From Sphingobacterium bovistauri (GTDB lineage: Bacteria > Bacteroidota > Bacteroidia > Sphingobacteriales > Sphingobacteriaceae): a stretch of 64,000 nucleotides of DNA. Of the stretch, positions 1 to 9,500 are shown piece after piece. The stretch is taken from assembly GCF_020295405.1 (NCBI RefSeq), contig NZ_JADEYP010000009.1, positions 62,001 to 126,000 on the forward strand. Direction: 5' to 3'. The notes beneath the pieces were generated by a model. It saw nothing but the letters and a program-made list of their open reading frames with translations. It had not been told where the DNA came from and did no database searches. Within the stretch, counting starts at the first letter, position 1. Each line of letters opens with the position of its first letter. The position numbers and the translations under genes are program-made.

Positions 1-2633
1 CTGAAACACATACGTTATTACAATCTATAAAAACTGATTTCAGCAATTATTTAGCTGAAATAGAAAAGCTTTTACAAACGCTTGCCAATGAACTTAACAA
101 AAGTAAGGACATAAAACTTCATTACACTTTTGATAAATCATTTTCAGATAACAAAGCAACTCTTCTAATAATACAACCCAAGATTGAAGAAATACAAAAT
201 GAATTTGAAGCAAAAACTCAAAACGAGTTTCAAAAAATCAGTTTGCTGAAAGCCAATGCAAGCGACATTGATATAAAAAGTTTGCCTATACTTCAAGAAA
301 AGTCTAATAGTTTGGTTAGCAAATTCAATTCAGATAATTGGTTGAAAGCCCAATTGAAAACAACTGATTTTTATTCATTTTTGACACAGTTAGAAACATT
401 CATTGAAGTCAAGAATGAATATTTCAATTCTGAACAAGATTTGTTTTTAGCGGAGTTCAAATGGTTTCAGTTCTATAATAGCTTATCGGAAAACGAAAAA
501 ACGATTGTAAAGGAATTAAAGCCAAAAACAAATTGGCGTAAACCGTTTTTAATCTTCTATTTGGATTCCTTGCTACGTGTTTCTGCAAGTGGTGGCGACT
601 TACCTGTAAATGATGAAGAACACAAAGAGCTTGACGCAACATTAAGCGGAATTGAGAAAGAACAATTAAAATACATCAAACAGTTTTGGTATTCTAAACA
701 AATTGGTGCAACACAATTATTTATTCAAAACAACTACGGATTATCCGTTGAAAATTTATACAACAAAAGAAGCAGTAGAAATTTTAAACGGCTTTCATTA
801 AGGCAAATTGTTCAAAAAGATGCTGATTTATTTTCTACATTCTTCCCTATTATTCTGACTTCTCCAGATGTCGCAAGTAATTTGTTCAAAGGAATGAACG
901 GCTACTTCGACATTGTGATGTTTGATGAAGCAAGTCAGTTGCGATTAGAAGATAATTTGCCAGCAATTTTAAAAGGTAAACAAATAATTATTGCAGGTGA
1001 TGAGCACCAAATGCCACCGTCCAATTATTTCAGTAAAGTGTTTGACGGTTCAGTTGAAGATGAAGACGATATTGAAGAAGAAGAAGTAATAAGAGTTGAT
1101 AAAGATGATATTTTATTGTCTTGTGAATCACTTCTCGATTTTGGTACAGAGCTGAATTTTCAAAAGAAACATTTAGATTTTCATTACCGTTCACGACACC
1201 CATTTTTGATTGATTTTTCAAATTACGCTTTTTACAATCAAAGATTAAAACCTTTGCCTAACAATTTTGATTATGTTCCGATAAAATACATTCAAGTAAA
1301 TGGAACTTTTTCTGAACACACCAACACAGCGGAAGCGGAAATGGTTTTGTCTATCATTGACAAGAACATTAACCGTTTACCAAATGGAGAATATCCAACA
1401 ATTGGAATTGCAACATTCAACATTGCACAACGCAACCTGATAAAAAGCATGATTTTAGAACGACAAAAGTTTTCAAAATATGCGGATTTCAACGCTAAAA
1501 TTCAGGAATTGGAAGAAAACGGAATGTTTGTAAAAAATTTAGAGAACATCCAGGGAGATGAACGAGATGTAATCATACTCTCAACGACTTACGGAAAAGG
1601 TAAAGACGGAAAATTTGCCCAAAGATTTGGACCAATCAACCACTCAAAAGGTTATAAACTATTGAATGTGATTGTTACAAGAGCTAAGTATAAAGTGTAT
1701 TGCTGTTCATCAATACCCGAAACGGTTTTTATGAACTACAAAGAACATCTAACTATAGAAGGTTCAAACAATAAAAGAGCAGTTTTATATGCTTATTTGG
1801 CATACTGCAAAGCAGTAAGTGAGGCAGACAATGATTCACGTTTATCTGTTCTTACAACACTTGCTGAAAATACTACGAATAGTGCAGGTATAAATCCAAG
1901 AGATTTTGGTGAGTTAGAATCGCCTTTTGAAGAAGAAGTATATCAAAGTTTGGTTGACTATTTTGGAACAGAAAAACTAATTCCGCAATTACAATTTGCG
2001 GGATTTAGAATAGACATTGTATACGATCCTAAAATTATAGGAGTTCCAAAAATTGCGATTGAATGTGACGGAGCAAAATATCATTCAAGCCGTGAAGCGT
2101 ATTTATACGATAGACACAGGCAGAAAATTTTAGAAAATCACGGCTTTGTGTTTCATAGAATTTGGAGTACAAATTGGTGGCGAAACTCTAACAGAGAAAG
2201 CAAACGGCTTGTTGATTTTATCAAACAAACAGAATCAACTGTAAACGAAAAAATCAAAGATTATTCTACAACGAACTTTGCTTTTACGGACGATATTGAA
2301 ATTTTGGAGCAATATGTTGCTGAAAATTCATTATTTGATTTTGAAACTGAATTAGAATACATTCAAGCAATTGAACAGGCTGTACCAATAAAAAAACTCG
2401 CTGACAATGTTGTAAAATTAAACAGCAAAGTTCAAGTAAAATATATGAACAATGGAAAAGACCTAAATATACATATTGTTACTACACAAAATAATAAACT
2501 TACATCAAACAGTATTCAAAAGATTTACGAAAAATCCCCTTTAGCCATTTCGCTAATTGGACATTCAGTTGGTGATATAGTAAAAGTTGGAAAACTTGAC
2601 AACTTTGTCGAAATTATTAAAATAGTGGATTAA
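1..2633 (+). CDS. SF1 helicase with C-terminal Vsr-like nuclease domain (5' part outside window)
   Basis: The reading frame is open from the window edge (codon phase starts at base 3) to the stop at 2633, so the 876 visible residues are the C-terminal part of a larger protein; the TTG at 243 is not a convincing start. Visible UPF1-like SF1 helicase motifs are FDEASQ near 921 (Walker B), AGDEHQMPPS near 1000 (motif III), HYRSRHP near 1185, QGDERDV near 1553 (motif V) and VTRAKY near 1672 (motif VI); Walker A must lie upstream. After the helicase core, about 1920-2230 encodes a Vsr/MTES_1575-like endonuclease fold with IECDGAKYHSS, RHRQKI and HRIWSTNWW. This fusion is known in large helicase-nuclease proteins (often annotated DUF4011/DUF3320) found in anti-phage islands. 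The family call is strong; a defence role is inferred from architecture and neighbours. Confidence 0.85.
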   Translation, partial: ETHTLLQSIKTDFSNYLAEIEKLLQTLANELNKSKDIKLHYTFDKSFSDNKATLLIIQPKIEEIQNEFEAKTQNEFQKISLLKANASDIDIKSLPILQEKSNSLVSKFNSDNWLKAQLKTTDFYSFLTQLETFIEVKNEYFNSEQDLFLAEFKWFQFYNSLSENEKTIVKELKPKTNWRKPFLIFYLDSLLRVSASGGDLPVNDEEHKELDATLSGIEKEQLKYIKQFWYSKQIGATQLFIQNNYGLSVENLYNKRSSRNFKRLSLRQIVQKDADLFSTFFPIILTSPDVASNLFKGMNGYFDIVMFDEASQLRLEDNLPAILKGKQIIIAGDEHQMPPSNYFSKVFDGSVEDEDDIEEEEVIRVDKDDILLSCESLLDFGTELNFQKKHLDFHYRSRHPFLIDFSNYAFYNQRLKPLPNNFDYVPIKYIQVNGTFSEHTNTAEAEMVLSIIDKNINRLPNGEYPTIGIATFNIAQRNLIKSMILERQKFSKYADFNAKIQELEENGMFVKNLENIQGDERDVIILSTTYGKGKDGKFAQRFGPINHSKGYKLLNVIVTRAKYKVYCCSSIPETVFMNYKEHLTIEGSNNKRAVLYAYLAYCKAVSEADNDSRLSVLTTLAENTTNSAGINPRDFGELESPFEEEVYQSLVDYFGTEKLIPQLQFAGFRIDIVYDPKIIGVPKIAIECDGAKYHSSREAYLYDRHRQKILENHGFVFHRIWSTNWWRNSNRESKRLVDFIKQTESTVNEKIKDYSTTNFAFTDDIEILEQYVAENSLFDFETELEYIQAIEQAVPIKKLADNVVKLNSKVQVKYMNNGKDLNIHIVTTQNNKLTSNSIQKIYEKSPLAISLIGHSVGDIVKVGKLDNFVEIIKIVD

Positions 2634-3081
2634 TGACACAATGATACAAATTCTAATTAATTAGGGATCTTGATAGACTTTACATATGATTTGGATTTGG
2701 AAGGATTAGAAATATGAGAAAGTTCTATGCTTTTATATATTAATACTAAATTAGATATTAATATATCGGAAAATAGCCGATGTAGGATTAGATGCCGTTT
2801 TGATTGATTTGAAGTTGATTATATCCGACGCTATATTATGTATTCCTACAAGAAACGCTGTAGCTCATAATCATCCTTTTTGTTTACTTAATCTTAGCAG
2901 TGCAGATAGATTGTTAACAAATAAAATTATTGAACAGGAAAACTATAAATATCCACAAATTAAATAAACACATATTTAAAGGAAATTCGGAAAACTTATT
3001 AGCGATAAACTAACCAAATTTCACGTTTCTTCTCATTATAATAATTGTTATATTTCGATTCATGTTAAGTGTTTTTAATCT
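2634..3081. other. Intergenic region holding decayed coding sequence
   Basis: This 448-base gap follows the helicase-nuclease gene and precedes the 3' end of the convergent TOPRIM gene. Its middle carries the RadC-like remnant listed separately. I see no intact gene, RNA gene or clear terminator in the rest. Confidence 0.6.
2782..2967 (+). pseudogene. RadC (JAMM/MPN domain) remnant
   Basis: An open stretch without a start reads as the middle of a RadC protein. It contains LDAVLIDLKLI, then NAVAHNHP, which matches the JAMM His-x-His-Pro metal motif, then SSADRLLTNKI, matching the segment that in RadC follows NHPSGNLKPS. The usual SGNLKPS loop is altered to FCLLNL, and the downstream Asp-containing part of the JAMM site is lost because the frame stops at 2967. 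The N-terminal helix-hairpin-helix part is absent. RadC-like genes are common on Bacteroidetes mobile elements, so this probably marks island decay. Confidence 0.7.
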
Positions 3082-3720
3082 TTAATTATAATTATGAGAT
3101 AACAATCTATTGATCCAATTATTAAATCGAGGACATCTTGAACACATTGTTTCAATAGAAACTTCGGTGCAGATTAGTTCTGAATCATTAACTTTATCAT
3201 ACTTAAAAATATTCTTTAATCTATTTGAGGGCGAGGTATTTGCTCCACCATTTATATCTTCAGGGTTAGGGTAAGTATTTATAATTTTTTGTATTGCATC
3301 AATTTTGCCATTATCGTCTAATAAAAATTTAAACCCAGCAATGGATGCAAAAAGTAGAGTTTCAAATTCATACTTTTGTATATACGGTAAATAATTTGGA
3401 TTTGAATGAAAATCTGAATGCATAGCAAGTTCAATCTGATCACAGTCAGTTAAAGTATGACCAGGGAAATCAGTAGGAATTCTAAAAAAATCTAAAAGTG
3501 TAGAGATTACAACATTCCCTTGGCTTTCAATTCGAGTTAAATCATTTTTCAGATATTGATAGGAAATATTCCCTCCCTTTTGTTGCAATTTATTATTTGT
3601 AATAATCTTTTGCGCATTTATTGAAATGTTAAGCCCTTTAGATACAAGGAAAGGATTCAAGAATTTGTTTACAAAAACTAATTCCGAGTCGCCCTCTACT
3701 AAAATTACTAATCTTTTCAT
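3082..3720 (-). CDS. DUF4276 TOPRIM-like protein, partner of the adjacent AAA ATPase
   Basis: This 212-residue protein has a TOPRIM-like pattern: ILVEGDSE near residue 9 (acidic Glu), LLDFFRIP near residue 77 (Asp), and YEFETLLF near residue 118. These fit DUF4276, a presumed metal-dependent nuclease or TOPRIM fold. An ATG 21 bases upstream (3741) is also in frame, but it overlaps the GGAGGG ribosome-binding-like sequence at 3733-3738. The chosen ATG at 3720 sits one base after the ATPase stop and is the natural coupled start. The ATPase-TOPRIM order parallels OLD-family and PARIS (AriA/AriB) two-gene defence systems. The nuclease or toxin role is inferred from the fold, not shown here. Confidence 0.8.
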   Translation of the reverse strand: MKRLVILVEGDSELVFVNKFLNPFLVSKGLNISINAQKIITNNKLQQKGGNISYQYLKNDLTRIESQGNVVISTLLDFFRIPTDFPGHTLTDCDQIELAMHSDFHSNPNYLPYIQKYEFETLLFASIAGFKFLLDDNGKIDAIQKIINTYPNPEDINGGANTSPSNRLKNIFKYDKVNDSELICTEVSIETMCSRCPRFNNWINRLLSHNYN

Positions 3721-3721
3721 T

Positions 3722-4795
3722 TTAAAATGGTTGCCCTCCAAAGATATTTTTTTCCCAAATTTCTCCTAAACTATACTCTGAAGTCCATCTGGATAACTCT
3801 TCATTATTAAGTCTCTTAAAAACAGTTTCATACTCACTTCTATCCGCCACAATTATGTCTTCAGCATTAAAATTATTTAACAGGGTTACTGACTGTGTCG
3901 AAATTATAATTTGTGTTCCCTCTTCTGATTTCTTTCTAAATAAACCACAAAGCTTATTTATAGCTATTGGGTGTAATCCTAATTCAGGTTCATCAATTAT
4001 GATTGTTTTAGGAGGGGTAGGTTGTAATAATAACGTAGCCAAACAAATAAATCTTAATGTTCCGTCCGATAGATTATGAGCATTAAAATAAGAATCATAA
4101 TTACCTTTTTCTTGCCATTCAAGCAGAATTGTGTTAGGATCCAAGCGATTAGGCTCCAACTGAAATTTCTCAAAAAAAGGAGCTATAGATTGTACTGTTC
4201 TTTCAATTCTCAAAAAATGCTTATTATGCATTTGCTTTAATAGATATAAGAATGAGGACAAGTTACTTCCATCTCTTTTTAAAGAAAAATTATCATTGAT
4301 ATTGGACTGTGATTTTATTGGAGATGTATCTCCTGTATCGTGAAAGTGATAAACTTCAAATTCCTTTAATAAGTCATTTACATAAAAAGCCTGTCTTTTT
4401 TTTGAATATCTGAAAGTAGTTTCCAAAACATTCTTTTCAAAATGCGCTTCATGCCAACCGTTACTTGCTTTAAAAGAAGTTCCGACATCTTTAATAAATA
4501 ATGAATAATCTCCTTTCTGTAGCGTAAAGTAAAACCTATTGATTTCATCAAACTGAATTCCAATCACTACCTCTTGCGTCACTTTATCACCTAAATGTAG
4601 AAACGTATTTGCCCCCCCTTTTCGAACTATGTAATTTTGTAGGTTACCTTCATATAGATTCCGAATTAAAGAAAATATAGAAATAAAGTTACTTTTACCC
4701 ACACCATTACCACCAATTAAAACATTAAGAGGCTTTAATTCAATTTGTTGATTTTTTATTGACTTATATCCTTGGACGGCAACTAACGATATCAT
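3722..4795 (-). CDS. AAA_21 / OLD-like ABC-type ATPase
   Basis: This 357-residue SMC/RecF-like ATPase is complete. It has Walker A GGNGVGKSN (28-36), an ABC signature NLSDGT (241-246), Walker B TIIIDEPELGLHP (264-276), and a switch-like STQS (299-302). The C-terminal YSLGEIWEKN...GGQP ending is typical of AAA_21 ATPases encoded beside DUF4276 proteins. It is directly followed by the TOPRIM gene and is probably cotranscribed with it. By analogy with OLD, Gabija and PARIS, the ATPase would sense invading DNA or a phage trigger and control the TOPRIM effector. The biochemical class is well supported; the defence role is inferred. Confidence 0.87.
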   Translation of the reverse strand: MISLVAVQGYKSIKNQQIELKPLNVLIGGNGVGKSNFISIFSLIRNLYEGNLQNYIVRKGGANTFLHLGDKVTQEVVIGIQFDEINRFYFTLQKGDYSLFIKDVGTSFKASNGWHEAHFEKNVLETTFRYSKKRQAFYVNDLLKEFEVYHFHDTGDTSPIKSQSNINDNFSLKRDGSNLSSFLYLLKQMHNKHFLRIERTVQSIAPFFEKFQLEPNRLDPNTILLEWQEKGNYDSYFNAHNLSDGTLRFICLATLLLQPTPPKTIIIDEPELGLHPIAINKLCGLFRKKSEEGTQIIISTQSVTLLNNFNAEDIIVADRSEYETVFKRLNNEELSRWTSEYSLGEIWEKNIFGGQPF

Positions 4796-5570
4796 ATACT
4801 TTAAACTTAGTACAAATTAACGAAATATCTTACATTAAATTCTCAAACATAGAAATAAGCAATGCACAAGGATTCTAAACAGATCAAAATTCGTCTATTG
4901 TCATCTAAAACTCGCTATACTTCTTATTTTAAAATCAAAAAGTCTTAGCTATTAGCAGAAGCCGGAAGTAGACAAAAAAGTAAAATCTATTAAAGCCAGT
5001 CATGAATTGAGAAAATCAAAAAGCAATAGCTGATGCTCTTAGAAAATCAAACGATAGAAGTTTCCTTCCAATACGTGTATTTTGTTCAAATCTTGGCGAA
5101 CTGTTTTTTAATAATACCCCCTATTTTAGAGGTCTTTATGAATTTGAATTTTCAAACGCGCTACTAGTCAAAAGTATCTATAATATAGTTTGGACACCAA
5201 TAGGAGACATTGTAATGCTAAGAATAATTGTTAGGGAATCTATTTTAGAATAAAGTCAAAAGCAGGAAATAGTTCTTTTTTAAAACTTTAATCAATATTT
5301 GTGGAATCTTTTTTATTCACTGTTGGTATTATTTGAAAAAGCGATCCACGAAACTAGATTAGTAGGAATATATCAATAGACGTATAGTTAATACCCCCCA
5401 TAGTTTAACAGTTATAGAAAGTATTTCATGCGGGTCTCTCTTTATGAAACCCTTAATGCCGAAATTTATTTTTTAATTACCAAACCCTGAAATACATGAT
5501 TAGCAAGAATATATTCTAAAGAAGAATTCTATATATTTAGCGATATTACGTTTTATTTTTTTCATAAGTT
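4796..5570. other. Intergenic region with a startless open frame (5011-5253, +)
   Basis: This 775-base AT-rich gap has no intact gene. A plus-strand frame is open from 5011 to the stop at 5253 (80 codons) and looks protein-like, with stretches such as LGELFFNNTPYFRGLYEFEF. It has no usable ATG near its beginning, so it is more likely a remnant than a gene. I could not assign it to a family. The remainder shows no recognisable gene, RNA or repeat. Confidence 0.45.
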
Positions 5571-6029
5571 TTGTGTCAGTCGCGTGGACACTACAACTAT
5601 GTTTCGTCAAATGATGAGTCAAAAGTAGATGAACATTTTGTTGATTTATTCGCAATAGATATAATGTCTAATCATTTTAATAGCATTAATGGGCCGTTTT
5701 TAAAAATAGGTATATTGATGGGGGCATTATCCTTTTTCTTTCTTTATGAGGGTCTAAGTAATGGAAATGAACATCCTTTTCAGGATGACCGTTTACGGGT
5801 GATTATTGAGAGATTTGAATTAGAAAAATTAAGCAATTTATGTGTTTTAGCAATTCTAGCATTAAGCCTTTGGATGAACGATTTCAAACATATTATTGAA
5901 ATACCACAGACTGGAGAAACTTACAAAGATCAATTTTATAATACTTTAGATGAATTTTCAAGGTTTAATCAAACATTGTATGAAGGAATTACACAGAATG
6001 GAATAAGATTCAGACTAGCAAAAGATTAG
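5571..6029 (+). CDS. Hypothetical protein, possibly 5'-truncated
   Basis: This frame of up to 152 residues opens just after a stop at 5565-5567 and would start with TTG. The first good ATG is at 5664, giving 121 residues. Because the sequence before that ATG is also protein-like, the ORF may be the surviving 3' part of a longer gene. It has two hydrophobic stretches (around ILMGALSFFFLYEG and LCVLAILALSLW) and an ordinary soluble C-terminus. I do not recognise the family. It lies between the ATPase/TOPRIM pair and the YobI-like gene inside the island, on the same strand as the latter. Confidence 0.45.
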   Translation: MCQSRGHYNYVSSNDESKVDEHFVDLFAIDIMSNHFNSINGPFLKIGILMGALSFFFLYEGLSNGNEHPFQDDRLRVIIERFELEKLSNLCVLAILALSLWMNDFKHIIEIPQTGETYKDQFYNTLDEFSRFNQTLYEGITQNGIRFRLAKD

Positions 6030-6538
6030 TATACAGTAATTGCGAAACAAAAAAAACTTTCAGCAAAAAAAAACTGTAAAAAATCAAGGTGTTAAATATC
6101 ATTATAAAACCTGTCTCTACTTAACACAATCACAATTCATCCATAATTTGCCCGAATTTTATCTGAAGATGAAAAAAATCCACTGATAATCAGTAGGTTT
6201 TGTCGAGGTGGCAGGTTTCAAACTATTAACTAAACGGTCGGATATTTTAGAATTAGAATGTTGTAAAGTATTTTTAATGAAATTATTAACACGTTTAGGA
6301 TATTATGTTAATAAACTTAATCAGCTCAACTATGACACTATCGTCGAATACTTTCGGGATGATGTAAATTGGCTCTATTGAAACTGTTTCATAATGCCAT
6401 AATTAGTCCCTAAACAACGCTTCACCTATTTAGAAAAACATTTTATAAGTAAAGAATATTGCAAAGAGTTTTCTTGAATATTACTAATAATCACTTTTTT
6501 CAATTAAATTAGAAGCGCCACTTGTTAACATAGAATCT
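6030..6538. other. Intergenic region containing a stop-interrupted coding remnant
   Basis: This 509-base gap upstream of the YobI-like gene contains the interrupted frame listed at 6190-6477. The part nearest 6539 should hold the YobI promoter, but I see no convincing TAnnTTTG element. No RNA gene or repeat was found. Confidence 0.5.
6190..6477 (+). pseudogene. Unassigned coding remnant with two in-frame stops
   Basis: One frame reads as protein-like sequence across two stops. It is open from 6190 to TGA at 6379-6381 (including LLTRLGYYVNKLNQLNYD and EYFRDDVNWLY), interrupted again by TAA at 6400-6402, then continues through KQRFTYLEKHFISKEYCKEF to TGA at 6475. Continuity of a single frame across nonsense codons suggests a decayed gene rather than chance. 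No family was recognised. Confidence 0.3.
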
Positions 6539-9500
6539 ATGATAAATAAATCAAAACATTCGAATTCTAGGATTGAATTACCTTCCCAATCTTTAAATCA
6601 ATTCGATCGCATTCAAAATGAAATTCCAATCAACGAGATTAGTATTGAGGGTTCAAAATATCCAAATCCCGGGAATTTTGAAAATACCGTTGCTCCAAAG
6701 TTAAACCTTGATAGCGAAGATTTGTTAGGAGCATTAATTCCTAGAATTCTAAAAACAGAAACAGAATTACAAGAGGCTACACCTTATTTAGAAAGATTAA
6801 AGAGCGCAGTTTCAGCAAAAAATATTAGAAATATTGCTATTACTGGGGGGTATGGTTCCGGAAAAAGTACTATTTTAAAAACTTTCCAATTTCAAAATCA
6901 GAATAATTATAAATTTCTAAACATATCCTTAGCATCATTTAGTTTAACCACCCACAAAAAAATAGACAATGAAGTTGGGAATGAAGAAATCGATAAAAAT
7001 CTTGAAAAGTTAATTGAAATCAGTATACTTCAGCAAATTATATATAAAGTTGATCCAGAACGATTGCCAAATTCCAGATTTAAAAGAATTGAAAATGTAA
7101 AATCAGAAAGGCTTTATACAACTGCTTCTTTGATTATTGCTTGGATTTGGGCTGCAGTTTTAGTCTTCAAATATAATTTTTTTGATTATGCTAATCCAAA
7201 GAGTTGGTCATGTTCTGCTGACTTGAATTATTGGGCTTGCATAGTACTCTTGATTTTTTTAGCAGGCATTGGTTATGGCGTGAATTTATTTATTGATTTG
7301 TTCAAGAACTCTAAAATTAGACGAGTTAGTATCGCTGGTGAAATTGAACTTGGTGATAAATTAAATCAATCTGTTTTTAATCAACATCTAGAAGAAATTA
7401 TCTATTTTTTCGAAAAAACTCAATATAAAATTGTAATATTCGAAGATCTCGATAGATTTGAGCCTACTAACATCTTTACAAAACTCAGGGAAATAAATAT
7501 CATTTTAAATAACATTGATTCCTTAGTTGCTGCTGGAGAAATTAAATTCATTTATGCTATTGGAGATGGAGTATTCAAAGATAAAAAAGACCGAGTTAAG
7601 TTTTTCGATTATATAATACCCATTATACCTTTTATAAATTCCTCAAATGCGCAAGACCAACTGGAGAAATTATTTAAGAAATTGAATGATGAAAATGTTG
7701 TTTTTCAAAAAGGCTTTGTTTCCAACATTACTACATTTATTGATGATATTGACATGCGTTTGCTGATCAATATCTTTCATGAATTCATGATATATAGGGA
7801 ATTATTGAATAAGGAACACCGAGAAGGTAGAGAGGAGGAACTTCTTTCGTTAATCGTATATAAAAATCTTGAGCCCGATGATTTTCAGTTACTTTATAAT
7901 AATTCTGGAAAACTTTTTGATATACTCATTAGCAAAAAACAACTAATTTGTTCACAAAGTGTCTCAATTGATGAAAGTATAAACAATAAAAATAGTTTGA
8001 TTGAAAAACTCAAAAATCAGCCAGATATTGATATCAGAGAATTAAGAAGAATATATGTCACCGCAATTCTAGACTATTTTCACCCGTATATAATTCCCTC
8101 TATTGCGATATCAGAAATGCTTGAGGATGATGTTTTTGATAGAATTCAAAATAATTCAGACCTTCGTTCTTTCTTTAGTATAAGTATTTCAAATCGGAAT
8201 TATAATTTTAAAATTATTGAAGACAAAATTAACCCAAAGCAATCTTATAAGGAACGGGAAGAACTAATTAAAGAAAAGGTTGACGGTATGATTATCGTGC
8301 TTCAGCGTGAGATTGACTTTTTAGCGTTAAAAAAAAGTGAACTTGAACTTAAAAGTCTTTCTGAACTTTTAGCATCGTCAAATGTAGAATCCTATTTTAA
8401 TGATTTTTCGACTAATAACTTATTGCGTAGTTTGGTCTCTGAAGGATATATAAACGAAAACTTCAATGAGCTTATCTCGCACTTCCATTCAGATAAAATT
8501 ACTAAACTTGAAGAAGTATTTATTAGAAATGTAAGAGGAAGAAAAGGCAATAATTTCAATTATGAACTACAAAACTTTGAGGAAATCGTTCAAAGATTAG
8601 AAATAATCAATTTTAAAACAGATCAAATACTAAATAACAAATTAGTGTCATTTATTGTGGAAAATAAAGATGAGTACAAGTCCCAATATGAGGGGATATT
8701 GAATCTTCTAAATAGTAAATCGGAATTAACAGCTAAATTTTTATTGCAATATTTTGATAACCCGAAAAATCCATTAAAATCTTTGGTAAGAGATCTTCTC
8801 AAGAATCCGAATAATTTTTTTCATCATCAGCTAGAGGAAAATCCATCTGATAATAAAATTTTTGAGGATTATATTAAACTCATTTTGAGACTTGATTGTT
8901 TTGATGAGCTTCTTAATTCGAACCCAGATGACAGGAAGCATTTAAAGTCGCTAATTGAAAACATGTCCGATTTTCTAAAGTTTAAGGTAGACGATTCCTC
9001 TAGTGTAAATTTTGAAAGACTTACAAAAGCCATTGATACTTTGGGAATTGAATTTATTCAATTAGACGATCCAATAGATATAACGGCTCGTATTTTCAGA
9101 CATATAATCGATAACAATAGATATAAATTAACGAAAGAAAACATTCTATTGATAATTATTTTCGTTGGAGGCGATAGCAAGAATTTTAAATCAAAGAATT
9201 TCACAACAATCAAAAAATCCGGGGATATTAAACTGATTCAGAACATAGAATCTAATATTAGTGAGTATATCGAATCAATTTACATTAAGCTGAAAAATAA
9301 ACAATCAGAGGATGAAGAATATTTTGTTGAATTATTGAATAATAAGAGTTTAGAATACAATCTAAAAAATCTTATCGTCGATAATTCAGAGATCAAATTA
9401 AAACTTTTATCGCTAATTAATGATTCTGAACTAAAAAAATATCTTCACGAGAATAAAAGGATAGAACTAAATTGGGATAATCTTATAAGTATTTATGATC

